64,000 nt of DNA from Faecalibacterium taiwanense. GTDB lineage: Bacteria; Bacillota; Clostridia; Oscillospirales; Ruminococcaceae. This document shows, in pieces, positions 56,142 through 64,000 of the stretch (position 1 is the first letter of the stretch; the number at the start of each line of letters is the position of its first letter). The notes below the pieces were generated by a model. The model worked only from the letters and a program-made list of their open reading frames with translations. It ran no database searches and was not told the origin of the DNA. The translations under genes were made by a program, and so were the position numbers. The stretch is from NCBI RefSeq assembly GCF_036632915.2, contig NZ_CP155552.1, positions 310,001-374,000 of the forward strand, read 5' to 3'.

Positions 56142-57158
56142 ATGACGGTCCGGTGCGGGGATACCCTGCTGTTCCAGACACTGCCGGTGATCGCTGCGGG
56201 TGCAGCGGTGGGCGGCAAAAAAGAGAGCGAAGGCCCGCTGGCGGCAGAGTTCGACGAGCTGAGCGCAGACAACCGCTTTGGCCAGTCCAGCTGGGAAGCT
56301 GCGGAAAAATACCTGCAGCTGCGCGCCGCGCGGCTGTGCCTGCAAAAGGCGGCGCTTCCGCAAGAAAAGGTGCAGCTGGCCCTTGCCGGGGATCTGCAGG
56401 CCCAGTGCACGGCATCCAGCTATGCCATGCGGGAGCTGGGCGTGCCCTTTGCCGGGCTGTTCGGGGCCTGCAGCACCATGGCCGAGGGCCTTGCGCTGGG
56501 CGCTGCTCTGTGCGAGGGCGGTGCTGCGCGCAATCTGCTGGCCATGGCTTCCAGCCACTTCTGCGCGGCAGAGCGGCAGTTCCGCACGCCGCTGAGCTAC
56601 GGCGCGGTGCGCACGCCCACGGCCCAGTGGACTGCCACCGCTGCCGGATGCTGCCTTTTGCAGCCGCAGGGCGAAGGCGTTGGCATTGCCGCTGCCACCT
56701 TTGGCCGTGTGCAGGATTATCAGGTAAAGGACATCAACAATATGGGGGCTGCCATGGCCCCGGCAGCGGCTTCCACCCTGCTGCACTATTTTAAGGATAC
56801 CGGCACCGAACCGCAGGAGTTCGACTGCATCTATACCGGCGACCTTGGGCAGGTGGGCAGTCAGCTGCTGCGGGAGCTGCTGGCCGCAGAAGGCTTGCTG
56901 ATCAAAAACCATGTGGACTGCGGGTGCATCCTGTTCGACGCAAACGAGCAGAGTGTAAAGAGCGGCGGCTCCGGCCCGGGCTGCTGCGCGGCGGTGCTGT
57001 GCGGGCACATCCTGCCGCGCCTGCGCCGGGGCAGCCAGAAGCGGGTGCTGTTTACAGCCACCGGGGCCCTGATGAGCCAGACCACCTTTTTGCAGAAGGA
57101 GACCATCCCGGCGGTGGCGCATCTGGTGGAGCTGCGTGCGCTGGAAAAGGAGAAGTAA
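56142..57158 (+). CDS. spoVAD: Stage V sporulation protein AD
   Basis: A 338-residue SpoVAD with a thiolase-like fold that in spore formers binds dipicolinic acid. Signatures include DNRFGQSSWEAAEKYLQ, GVPFAGLFGACSTMAEGLAL, and GSGPGCCAAVLCGHILPRL near the end. GAAGGAGA precedes the ATG at 56142; an in-frame ATG at 56097 lacks a site. No strong promoter of vegetative type was found in the gap after spoVAC. Confidence 0.92.
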   Translation: MTVRCGDTLLFQTLPVIAAGAAVGGKKESEGPLAAEFDELSADNRFGQSSWEAAEKYLQLRAARLCLQKAALPQEKVQLALAGDLQAQCTASSYAMRELGVPFAGLFGACSTMAEGLALGAALCEGGAARNLLAMASSHFCAAERQFRTPLSYGAVRTPTAQWTATAAGCCLLQPQGEGVGIAAATFGRVQDYQVKDINNMGAAMAPAAASTLLHYFKDTGTEPQEFDCIYTGDLGQVGSQLLRELLAAEGLLIKNHVDCGCILFDANEQSVKSGGSGPGCCAAVLCGHILPRLRRGSQKRVLFTATGALMSQTTFLQKETIPAVAHLVELRALEKEK

Positions 57159-57159
57159 G

Positions 57160-57516
57160 ATGAACTATTTCTGGGCTTTCTGTGTGGGCGGGGCCATCTG
57201 CGTGGCGGGACAGCTGCTCATCGACCTGACCGGCCTGACCCCGGCCCGCATCCTGACCGGATATGTGGTGGCGGGCGTGGTGCTTTCGGCCATTGGGTGG
57301 TATGCCCCGCTGGCCGAGTTTGCCGGGTGCGGGGCCACGGTTCCCCTGCTGGGCTTTGGCCATCTGCTGGCAAAGGGCGTGCGCACCGCGCTGCAGGAAG
57401 AAGGTGCTGTGGGCATCCTCACCGGCGGGCTGACCGCCGCTGCGGCCGGTGTTACCACCAGCCTTGTGTGCGGCGTGGTGTGCAGCTGGGTGGGCAAAAG
57501 TCACGACCAGAACTGA
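57160..57516 (+). CDS. spoVAE: Stage V sporulation protein AE
   Basis: A 118-residue membrane protein of the SpoVAE family with four hydrophobic segments, including FWAFCVGGAICVAGQLLIDL and ATVPLLGFGHLLAKGV. Partner of SpoVAC and SpoVAD. The start is one base after the spoVAD stop (TAAGATG), with AAAGGAGA upstream. Confidence 0.9.
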   Translation: MNYFWAFCVGGAICVAGQLLIDLTGLTPARILTGYVVAGVVLSAIGWYAPLAEFAGCGATVPLLGFGHLLAKGVRTALQEEGAVGILTGGLTAAAAGVTTSLVCGVVCSWVGKSHDQN

Positions 57517-57614
57517 AGAAGAAATACACAAGAACATTGCTGCTTTGTCCGCCACCCTTCGCCCTGTTTTTCCACCGCACTGCGGTAAACTGTGCAAAAC
57601 AGGAGGTGATGCGG

Positions 57615-57890
57615 ATGAAGCACCGCTGGACGACCCTTTTGTGGGAGCTTTGGGCTGCACAGGCCTTGTGCGCGGTGGCAGCCCTGCCGCCGGGCAGTGC
57701 GTTCCATACATGCCCGGCACTGGCGCTGCCGGGGCTGGCCCTTGCGGCGGCGGTGCCCACGGCATGGGCTGCGTGGGCGCTGCTGGCCGAGCCGCCCGAC
57801 GGCCTGCCGCCGGAGCAGCTTCTGGAGCAGGCACCGGGGTTCGATTTTGCCACCCTGTGCGATTTTGAGCGGCCTGCTGCCGTGCCCTGA
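57615..57890 (+). CDS. Small hypothetical membrane protein
   Basis: A 91-residue protein with two likely membrane segments (about 8-25 and 33-55) and an acidic tail (EQLLEQAPGFDFATLCDFER). No family is recognised. AGGAGGT lies eight bases before the ATG at 57615, which supports translation. It follows spoVAE by about 100 bases and may belong to the same transcript. Confidence 0.55.
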   Translation: MKHRWTTLLWELWAAQALCAVAALPPGSAFHTCPALALPGLALAAAVPTAWAAWALLAEPPDGLPPEQLLEQAPGFDFATLCDFERPAAVP

Positions 57891-57904
57891 AAAGCGGGCA
57901 AAAC

Positions 57905-57942
57905 AAAAACCCCTGTGCCGGGAACCCGGTACAGAGGTTTTG
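57905..57942. terminator. Bidirectional terminator between the small membrane protein gene and rpsT
   Basis: Stem AACCCCTGTGCCGGG / CCCGGTACAGAGGTT with A-run and T-run on the two sides. Confidence 0.85.
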
Positions 57943-57961
57943 TTCGTCAATCAGAAAGCGA

Positions 57962-58222
57962 TCAAGCGTTCTTGTTAGCACGCTTTGCCATACGGCTGAT
58001 CTTGCGGCTGGCGGTGTTCTTTTTGATGACACCCTTAGCGCGAGCCTTGTCGATCGCGGAAACAGCAGCCAGGACGGTTGCGTCCTTGTCAGCGGCATTC
58101 GCATCGATGGCAGCGTCTGCCTTCTTGACGACTGTTTTCAGGTTGGTCTTAATGGCCTTGTTGTGAGCCTGCTCTGCAGCAGCCTGCACGACGCGGTCCT
58201 TCTGAGATTTGATGTTAGGCAT
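57962..58222 (-). CDS. rpsT: 30S ribosomal protein S20
   Basis: An 86-residue basic helical protein with the S20 pattern (MPNIKSQKDRV, then HNKAIKTNLKTVVKKADAAI and KGVIKKNTASRKISRMAKRA). It binds 16S rRNA early in subunit assembly. AAGGAGG precedes the ATG at 58222. Its place beside gpr and spoIIP is a conserved neighbourhood in Firmicutes. Confidence 0.96.
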   Translation of the reverse strand: MPNIKSQKDRVVQAAAEQAHNKAIKTNLKTVVKKADAAIDANAADKDATVLAAVSAIDKARAKGVIKKNTASRKISRMAKRANKNA

Positions 58223-58260
58223 TCGTTCCACCTCCTTGGCTACCTATAACAGCGCACCCT

Positions 58261-58289
58261 ATGATACCATATTTCGCGTACCAGCGCAA
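58261..58289 (-). promoter_or_regulatory. Promoter of rpsT
   Basis: On the minus strand TTGCGC and TATCAT are 17 bp apart, about 40 bases before the start codon. Confidence 0.6.
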
Positions 58290-58388
58290 GCGTTTTTTTG
58301 ATTTTTGTTTAGAAAAGTTTTATTTTTTCCATACTTTCTGCGTGCAGAGGGGGCATTTGGCCCCAAAACAGGCAGGAGGAGCAGAAAA

Positions 58389-59174
58389 ATGCGTTTTACC
58401 GATATGGCAGACGAGATGTTTGGCGCGGCACAGGGGGCGCTGCCTGCCGGGGTAAGGCTTGCCACAGCAAAGCGCGGCGGGGTCACAATAACGCGGGTGG
58501 AGATCGCGCGCGAAGGGCTGGCGAAGCCCCGCGGACGGTATGTCACGCTGGAAATGCCCAGCGTCAGCGTGCTGGACGAGCGGGACGCTGCGGTGATCGA
58601 GACCTGTGCGGCAGAACTGCGCGCCCTGCTGCCGCCGGAAGGGCCGGTGCTGGTGCTGGGCATCGGGAACCGGCGGGTCACGGCGGATGCCCTCGGCCCG
58701 CGCACGGCGCAGAAGATTTTAGTCACCATGGGGCCGCAGCACACGCTGCCGGTAAAAGGCATCCGGCCGGTGGCCGCCATTGCGCCGGGGGTGTCGGCCT
58801 CCACCGGGCTGACTCTGCGCCAGCTGGCCGGGGCCATGGTGGAAGCGGTGCGGCCGGCGGCCCTGATCTGCGTGGACAGCCTTTGCAGTGCCGAGGGCGC
58901 GCGGCTGGGCCGCAGCGTGCAGTTCTCCGACACCGGGCTGTACCCGGCGCAGGCGGATCATGCAAAGCATCTGGACGCGGCAGCGCTGGGCGTGCCGGTG
59001 ATCGCGGCGGGCATCCCCACCTTGATGGATTCGGACGAAGGAGCAGATCTTGTGGTCACGCCCCGGGCGCTGGACAGCGTGATCGCCCACGGCTCGGCTC
59101 TTCTGGCCGGTGCCATCAACCGGGCCTTGCAGCCAAGGCTCAGCGTGGCGCAGCTGTTCTGGCTGGCGGGGTAA
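58389..59174 (+). CDS. gpr: GPR spore endopeptidase, short form
   Basis: A 261-residue GPR-family protease. The core PVLVLGIGNRRVTADALGPR is diagnostic, as are SVSASTGLTLRQLAGAMVEA and IPTLMDSDEGADLVVTPRAL. In spore formers it degrades small acid-soluble proteins during germination. It is clearly shorter than the Bacillus enzyme (about 370 residues); the N-terminal propeptide region appears reduced. GGAGGAG precedes the ATG at 58389. It lies next to spoIIP. Confidence 0.9.
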   Translation: MRFTDMADEMFGAAQGALPAGVRLATAKRGGVTITRVEIAREGLAKPRGRYVTLEMPSVSVLDERDAAVIETCAAELRALLPPEGPVLVLGIGNRRVTADALGPRTAQKILVTMGPQHTLPVKGIRPVAAIAPGVSASTGLTLRQLAGAMVEAVRPAALICVDSLCSAEGARLGRSVQFSDTGLYPAQADHAKHLDAAALGVPVIAAGIPTLMDSDEGADLVVTPRALDSVIAHGSALLAGAINRALQPRLSVAQLFWLAG

Positions 59175-59203
59175 CACCGGTGGGCCGGAAGGGAGGTTAT
59201 TTT

Positions 59204-60343
59204 ATGCGCAGCAAAGCACTGCCGCCCGCCCGGGCGCAGGGGCATATCGTGCCGTTTCTGGAAGCGGCTGCTCTGTTTGCCGCACTGTGCATCTTTGCCC
59301 GCACGGCGGCACTGATGCTGGCTGCGGCCATTACTGCACCGCTGCCCATGGCCGAAACTCTTTTCTGGCTGGGGCGGCAGTCCGCACAGGAGCAGCCCGC
59401 ATCATCTGTGCAGGTGGAAGCCGCACCGGACAGCACACCGGAAGCGGCGGCATCTTCTCTGCCGCAGGCCGTGCAGGCGCTGACCGGGAACATTGAGGAC
59501 TACCTTGTGCCGCTGCTGGGCGAGGAAGCCCGCCCGGCGGATGCGGGGACTGTCATTGAAAAAAATTATCCGCAGGGCAGCGGCGAAAAGTACATTCCCT
59601 GCGGGGCGGGCAGCATCAAAAACAATACCCGGCAGACGGCGGCAGACATTGCGGCGGAGATCGAGAATCCGCTGCCCTTTGCCATTGAGCCGAACAGTCC
59701 CGACCCGCAGGTGCTGGTGATGCACACTCACGCCACCGAGGACTACCGCCTTTCGGCCGGGCTGTGGTTTGCCCCCGGCGATGGTGCCCGCAGCACCGAC
59801 TGCAGCGTGAACATGTGCGCGGTGGGCCGTGTGGTGGCCGATACCCTCAATGCGGCGGGCATCAACACCCTGCACGACGAGACCCTGAACGACTACCCCA
59901 GCTACACCGGCAGCTATGCCAACAGCCGGGCCGTGGTGCAGCAGTATCTGGCCCGGTATCCCAGCATCAAGGTGGTGCTGGATGTTCACCGGGATGCCAT
60001 CGAGACGGAAAGCGGCAGCCGCTATGCCCCGGTGTGCACGGTGGACGGGAGGCAGGCCGCACAGGTCATGATTATCTGCGGGTGCGACAACGGCACCACC
60101 GTTCAGCTGCCGGGCTGGCGGCAGAATTTGCGCTTTGCCGCTGCGTGGGAGCGCAGCATGGAAGGAATGTACCCCGGTTTTACCCGGCCGGTGCTGTTCA
60201 GCTACCGGTTCTACAATCAGGATCTGACCGCCGGCAGCCTGCTCATTGAGATCGGCGGGCACGGCAATAACCTGAACGAGGCTCTTTATGCCGGGCAGCT
60301 GGCGGCAAAGGGCCTTGCTGCCGCATTGCTGGGCGGTGCTTGA
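59204..60343 (+). CDS. spoIIP: Stage II sporulation protein P
   Basis: A 379-residue SpoIIP. An N-terminal membrane anchor (about 20-45) and a variable linker precede the amidase/endopeptidase domain with QVLVMHTHATEDYRL, VVLDVHRDAIETESGSRYAP and the late EIGGHGNNLNEAL. In spore formers it cuts peptidoglycan during engulfment with SpoIID and SpoIIM. GGGAGG precedes the ATG. The asnS promoter begins at its stop codon. Confidence 0.93.
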   Translation: MRSKALPPARAQGHIVPFLEAAALFAALCIFARTAALMLAAAITAPLPMAETLFWLGRQSAQEQPASSVQVEAAPDSTPEAAASSLPQAVQALTGNIEDYLVPLLGEEARPADAGTVIEKNYPQGSGEKYIPCGAGSIKNNTRQTAADIAAEIENPLPFAIEPNSPDPQVLVMHTHATEDYRLSAGLWFAPGDGARSTDCSVNMCAVGRVVADTLNAAGINTLHDETLNDYPSYTGSYANSRAVVQQYLARYPSIKVVLDVHRDAIETESGSRYAPVCTVDGRQAAQVMIICGCDNGTTVQLPGWRQNLRFAAAWERSMEGMYPGFTRPVLFSYRFYNQDLTAGSLLIEIGGHGNNLNEALYAGQLAAKGLAAALLGGA

Positions 60344-60368
60344 CAAAACGCCGCCAAAGTGCTATTTT
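60340..60368 (+). promoter_or_regulatory. Promoter of the asnS T-box transcript
   Basis: Consensus TTGACA (60340-60345) and TATTTT (60363-60368) with a 17-bp spacer. The -35 overlaps the spoIIP stop codon. Confidence 0.65.
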
Positions 60369-60369
60369 T

Positions 60370-60656
60370 TAAAAGTCAAATGCAAAGATCGGGAAAAGTA
60401 GCGCGGGCCGTCCGGCCCAGAGAGTGCGGCACAGCTGAGAGCCGCGCCCGCACGCCGCGTGAACGAACACCCGGGAGCAGCAAACTGAACATGGCAGCTG
60501 CCATTAGTAGGTGCGCCGCAGGCCCCGCGTTACAGGGGCAGCGCTTTTATTGAGCGCGTGAGCGACCGGACACTTCCGGTAATTCAGGTGGCACCGCGGA
60601 CATTACAAGACAGCTTGTTCGCCCTGAACTTTCAGGGAGAACAAAGCTGTCTTTTT
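60370..60656 (+). promoter_or_regulatory. T-box leader of asnS
   Basis: The conserved T-box AGGTGGCACCGCGG lies at 60586-60599. It is followed by the terminator GACAGCTTGTTC ... GAACAAAGCTGTC and a T-run (60609-60656). Upstream is a long structured stem I; AAC at 60488-60490 is a candidate specifier codon for asparagine. Uncharged tRNA-Asn would bind and allow transcription of asnS. Confidence 0.92.
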
Positions 60657-60686
60657 CATTTTATATCGAAAGGGAGAACAAACACT

Positions 60687-62074
60687 ATGGAACGCACTGA
60701 GATCGTTTCGCTGTTCAAAAACACCCCCGCCGACGGCACCGAGATCACCGTCTGCGGCTGGGCAAAGAACATCCGCGACTCCAAGAACATCGGCTTCATC
60801 GCCCTGTCGGACGGCGGCTGCTTCAAGACCCTGCAGGTCGTGCTGGAAGCAGGCAAGCTGGCAAACTACGATGAGGTGATCCACACCGGTCTGTACAGCA
60901 GCCTGCGCGTCAAGGGCAAGCTGGTGCTCACCCCGCAGGCAAAGCAGCCCTTTGAGCTGAATGCCGACAGTGTGGAGATCCTGGGCGACTGCCCGGCGGA
61001 CGAGTATCCGCTGCAGAAAAAGAAGATGAGCATGGAATATCTGCGCACCATGCCCACCCTGCGCCCCCGCACCAACACCTTCAACGCCGCTTTCCGCGTG
61101 CGCAGCGCCGCTGCCTACGCCATCCACAAGTTCTTCCAGGAGAACGGCTTCGTTTACTCTCACTCCCCGCTGCTCACCTCTTCCGACTGTGAGGGCGCAG
61201 GCGAGATGTTCCGCGTGACCACCCTCGACCTTGAGAATGTGCCCAAGAACGAGGACGGCACCGTGGATTACACGCAGGACTTCTTCGAGAAGCCGGTCAA
61301 CCTGACCGTTTCCGGCCAGCTGGAAGCCGAGGCCATGGCTATGGCATTCGGCAAGGTGTACACCTTCGGCCCCACCTTCCGTGCCGAGAAGAGCTTTACC
61401 ACCCGTCACGCCGCTGAGTTCTGGATGATCGAGCCGGAGATGGCCTTCTGCGACCTGAACGGCTACATGGACACCGCCGAGGCCATGACCAAGTACGTCA
61501 TCCGCTACGTGCTGGACAACTGCCCGGATGAAATGGCCTTCTTCAACCAGTTCATCGACAAGGGCCTCATCGAGCGTCTGGAGCTGGTGGCAAACAGCGA
61601 GTTTGGCCGCATCAGCTACACCGAGGCCATCGAGATCCTGAAGAAGAACAACAAGAAGTTCCAGTTCCCTGTGGAGTGGGGCGTGGACATCCAGACCGAG
61701 CACGAGCGCTACCTGACCGAGGTGGTGTTCAAGAAGCCTGTGTTCGTCACCGACTACCCGAAGGAGATCAAGAGCTTCTACATGAAGCAGAACCCGGACG
61801 GCAAGACCGTGGCAGCCGCAGATATGCTGGTGCCCGGCATCGGTGAGCTGATCGGCGGCAGCCAGCGTGAAGAGAACTACGACAAGCTGGTGGCCCGCAT
61901 GGACGAGCTGGGCATGGACAAGACCAACTACGATTGGTACCTGAACCTGCGCAAGTTCGGCGGCGTGGAGCACGCCGGCTACGGCTTGGGCTTCGAGCGC
62001 ATGATCATGTACCTCACGGGCATCCAGAACATCCGTGACGTGCTGCCCTTCCCCGCACTGCATACGGCTTCTGA
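60687..62074 (+). CDS. asnS: Asparaginyl-tRNA synthetase (frameshift near the C-terminus)
   Basis: A class IIb synthetase that charges tRNA-Asn. The OB-fold domain ([19 protein letters not shown]) and catalytic core ([20 protein letters not shown], then MIEPEMAF) are normal. Motif 3 is in [16 protein letters not shown]. After [11 protein letters not shown] the frame runs on past the expected end to 62462, into the next gene. Adding one C to the CCCC run at 62051-62054 gives PFPRTAYGF and a stop at 62074, a normal total length of 462 residues and 20 bases before a perfect terminator. The extension is therefore an artefact or a very recent mutation. Confidence 0.92.
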
Positions 62075-62093
62075 TAAGCGCGCATACTTTTAC

Positions 62094-62126
62094 CGGGCTG
62101 CTGCACCTTGCGGCGGCCCGTTTTTT
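62094..62126 (+). terminator. Terminator of asnS
   Basis: 12-bp stem CGGGCTGCTGCA / TGCGGCGGCCCG with a three-base loop and six T. Confidence 0.88.
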
Positions 62127-62145
62127 GATAAGGAGCACAAAACAA

Positions 62146-63189
62146 GTGGAAAATATCTCTCCTGCCCTGCTGGACTGGTTTTACAAAAACCACCGCATCC
62201 TGCCCTTCCGCACCGACCCCAGCCCCTACCATGTGTGGCTCAGCGAGATCATGCTGCAGCAGACCCGGGTCTCGGCGGCACTGCCCTACTACGAACGCTT
62301 TCTCGCCGCCCTGCCGGACATTCCGGCCCTTGCCGCCTGCGAAGAGGAAAAGCTGCACAAGCTCTGGGAGGGTCTTGGCTACTACAGCCGGGTGCGCAAC
62401 CTGCAAAAGGCTGCACGCATCGTCTGCGAGCAGTACGGCGGACAGCTGCCCGCCAACTATGATGCCCTGCGGGCCCTGCCCGGCATCGGGGACTACACGG
62501 CGGGAGCCGTTGCGTCCATCAGCTTCGGTATCCCGGTGCCCGCCGTGGACGGCAATGTACTGCGGGTGTTCTCCCGTTTGTACAACGACCCCGCTGCCGT
62601 CACGGAACCGGCAGTGAAAAAAGCGTTCACCGCCCGCGTGATGGAGCACCAGCCGCCGGATGCGCCCGGCGACTACAATCAGGCCCTTATGGAGCTGGGA
62701 GCGCTGGTCTGCGTGCCGAACGGTGCGCCCCTGTGCGAAAAATGCCCGCTCGCCCACCTGTGCGCCGCCCGTGCTGCGGGCACTGCATTGGAGCTGCCCC
62801 GCAAAGCAGCGCCCAAGCCCCGCAGACTGCAGCCTGTGACGCTGGCCCTGCTGGAAAGCCCGGCAGGTTTCCTTTTGCAGCAGCGGCCCCAAAAGGGCCT
62901 GCTTGCCGGGCTGTGGCAGCCGGTACTGTGGGAGGGTGAAGCCCTCGCAGCCGGAGAGGTCCTTGCCCGCCTGCAGGCCATGGGGCTGGATACCGGCACC
63001 GCCGCGCCGGAAGCGCTGCCCGCTGCAAAGCACATCTTCAGCCACATCGAGTGGCATATGAACGGCATCCTGCTGCATGTGCCCGCCCAAGATGCTCCGG
63101 CAGGCTGCGTCTGGGCCAGCCGGGAAGCTTTGCAGGCGGAGTATACCCTGCCCGGTGCGTTTAAGTCATATAAGAAGCTTATGGTATGA
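62146..63189 (+). CDS. mutY: A/G-specific adenine glycosylase
   Basis: A 347-residue MutY. The helix-hairpin-helix region [20 protein letters not shown] is followed by the catalytic aspartate in [10 protein letters not shown]. The [4Fe-4S] cysteines are in [18 protein letters not shown], and a C-terminal NUDIX-like domain (about 225-345) reads 8-oxoguanine. It removes adenine mispaired with oxidised guanine. The start is GTG at 62146, ten bases after AAGGAG; upstream in-frame sequence runs through the asnS terminator. Confidence 0.92.
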   Translation: MENISPALLDWFYKNHRILPFRTDPSPYHVWLSEIMLQQTRVSAALPYYERFLAALPDIPALAACEEEKLHKLWEGLGYYSRVRNLQKAARIVCEQYGGQLPANYDALRALPGIGDYTAGAVASISFGIPVPAVDGNVLRVFSRLYNDPAAVTEPAVKKAFTARVMEHQPPDAPGDYNQALMELGALVCVPNGAPLCEKCPLAHLCAARAAGTALELPRKAAPKPRRLQPVTLALLESPAGFLLQQRPQKGLLAGLWQPVLWEGEALAAGEVLARLQAMGLDTGTAAPEALPAAKHIFSHIEWHMNGILLHVPAQDAPAGCVWASREALQAEYTLPGAFKSYKKLMV

Positions 63190-63215
63190 AATTTTGGCCT
63201 TTTTGACCTGAATGG

Positions 63216-63244
63216 TTGTAATTTTTGACAGGAACGGGTATAAT
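63216..63244 (+). promoter_or_regulatory. Promoter of the small membrane protein gene
   Basis: TTGTAA (63216-63221) and consensus TATAAT (63239-63244) with a 17-bp spacer. Confidence 0.6.
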
Positions 63245-63312
63245 AAAAGCCAACAAGCACTGGAATGAAAGCTGAAACATCGTTTCAACGAAAAAAGGAG
63301 TGTATTGAACCT

Positions 63313-63516
63313 ATGAAGAAATCTTGTCTGGTCGCTGTGATCACTGTTCTGGCCGCTGTTGCCGGTGCCCTTGCTGCTGTTGCTGTTTACCTGCACCGCC
63401 GTGAGAAGGAGCTGGACGAGTACGAGCGTCTGCTGTTCGGCGAGGACGATGCTGCAACGGTAGAGCCGGAGGCTGCTGCCGAAGAGGCTGCCCCTGCAGA
63501 GGATGCTGCAGAATAA
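63313..63516 (+). CDS. Small single-pass membrane protein with acidic tail
   Basis: A 67-residue protein with one membrane segment (about 6-26), then HRREKELDEYERLLFG and an Ala/Glu-rich tail. The tail should lie in the cytoplasm because basic residues follow the membrane segment. No family recognised. AAAGGAG is 12 bases before the ATG. A strong terminator follows, so the gene stands alone. Confidence 0.65.
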   Translation: MKKSCLVAVITVLAAVAGALAAVAVYLHRREKELDEYERLLFGEDDAATVEPEAAAEEAAPAEDAAE

Positions 63517-63538
63517 AAAACACGAACCGTAAACCTTC

Positions 63539-63584
63539 GGGCGCACCGGCAGTCTGCAAAAGGCTGTGCCGGTGCGCCCTTTTT
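63539..63584 (+). terminator. Terminator after the small membrane protein gene
   Basis: Stem GGGCGCACCGGCA / TGCCGGTGCGCCC with loop and five T. Confidence 0.88.
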
Positions 63585-63605
63585 GCTACATAGAAGGAGT
63601 GTATC

Positions 63606-64000
63606 ATGAAGCGTTTTCTGCTCTGGCTCGTGGGTGTGGTGCTGGGCGTAGGCATCTTTCTGGGCGCGGTGATGGGCGTGAGCTATGCCTTTACCACCGA
63701 GGGCGGCTGCCCGGACAGCACCGCGCAGTTTGGCACCGAAGCGCTGGAACCCAACGGCTGGTGCTGGCAGGTGCCGCTCATCGGCGGAAAGCTCGATAAG
63801 GTGTTTGCCAGCCCCGCCACCCTTACGGTGCAGAAGCTGGGCACGCTGTACACGGCCCACCCGGCCATCACCCTGCCGGACTGGGCCAGCTACACCACCC
63901 TCACCATCCAGAACGCCTATGGCAGCATTGTATTTGTGGGCAGTGTGAGCGATTATCAAAGCTTTTTGTTCCCGGCTAACGGCGAATATAAGGCAGAGCT
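63606..64000 (+). CDS. Exported or membrane-anchored protein, 3' end cut by window
   Basis: 131 codons are visible. A hydrophobic N-terminal segment (LWLVGVVLGVGIFLGAVMGV) is followed by an extracellular region with CPDSTAQFGTEALEPNGWCW and, later, NAYGSIVFVGSVSDYQSFLF. The rest of the gene lies beyond the window, so no family can be assigned safely; a cell-wall protein is possible. AGAAGGAG precedes the ATG at 63606. Confidence 0.65.
   Translation, partial: MKRFLLWLVGVVLGVGIFLGAVMGVSYAFTTEGGCPDSTAQFGTEALEPNGWCWQVPLIGGKLDKVFASPATLTVQKLGTLYTAHPAITLPDWASYTTLTIQNAYGSIVFVGSVSDYQSFLFPANGEYKAE

Noticed and set aside
62075..62462. Extension of asnS to 62462
   Set aside because: It runs through a perfect terminator and into mutY, with no similarity to synthetases; adding one C gives the normal end at 62074.

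Overview
This 64 kb window looks like chromosome of a gut Firmicute of the Oscillospiraceae, most likely Faecalibacterium or a close relative. That assignment is inferred from the high-GC coding style, strong Shine-Dalgarno sites, T-box and CIRCE control, and the many ~125 bp intergenic palindromic elements (CCCTCTCAG ... AGCTCCCCC/GGGGGAGCT ... CTGAGAGGG). No rRNA or species marker is present to prove it.

Layout. 1-4.6 kb: end of a transketolase gene, then an RpiR-type regulator, a GH1 6-phospho-beta-glucosidase and a PTS EIIBC permease (beta-glucoside uptake). 4.7-8.3 kb: a LysR regulator divergent from a Tat-exported, FMN/FAD-dependent extracellular reductase (frameshifted here), then thioredoxin. 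8.4-17 kb: a complete histidine biosynthesis cluster, hisZG(fused)-D-C-B-H-A-F-IE and a PHP histidinol-phosphatase, interrupted by palindromic elements. 17-26 kb: MATE transporter, a PRTase-like protein, three small Tat-exported proteins, an XRE regulator, a histidine phosphatase and two DUF3048 proteins.

26.3-34.9 kb is an accessory island next to tRNA-Lys: 11-bp-phased repeats, an integrase remnant, hsdM-hsdS, a duplicated hsdS tail, a DUF2806 gene, hsdR and an unknown gene. 35-42.7 kb holds glycerol catabolism (GlpP antiterminator, GlpK, a DUF1667 protein and two FAD oxidoreductases, with a leader terminator) and a membrane-bound alpha/beta hydrolase with its own leader terminator.

42.7-50 kb: BaiN-like flavoprotein, SpoVT, and the CIRCE-controlled hrcA-grpE-dnaK-dnaJ operon. 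50-51 kb: two genes with near-identical canonical double-glycine leaders but divergent membrane-active cores, the best candidate here for an undescribed peptide system. 51-55.5 kb: a surface O-acylation set (DUF4358 lipoprotein, MBOAT, DHHW) and a VanY-type carboxypeptidase. 55.5-60.3 kb: sporulation-family genes spoVAC-AD-AE, gpr and spoIIP with rpsT. 60.3-64 kb: T-box-controlled asnS (also frameshifted), mutY, and two membrane proteins, the last cut by the window end.

Both frameshifts are repaired by adding one C to a CCCC run, so an assembly or sequencing artefact is a serious possibility. No CRISPR array, rRNA, complete prophage or intact IS element was seen.
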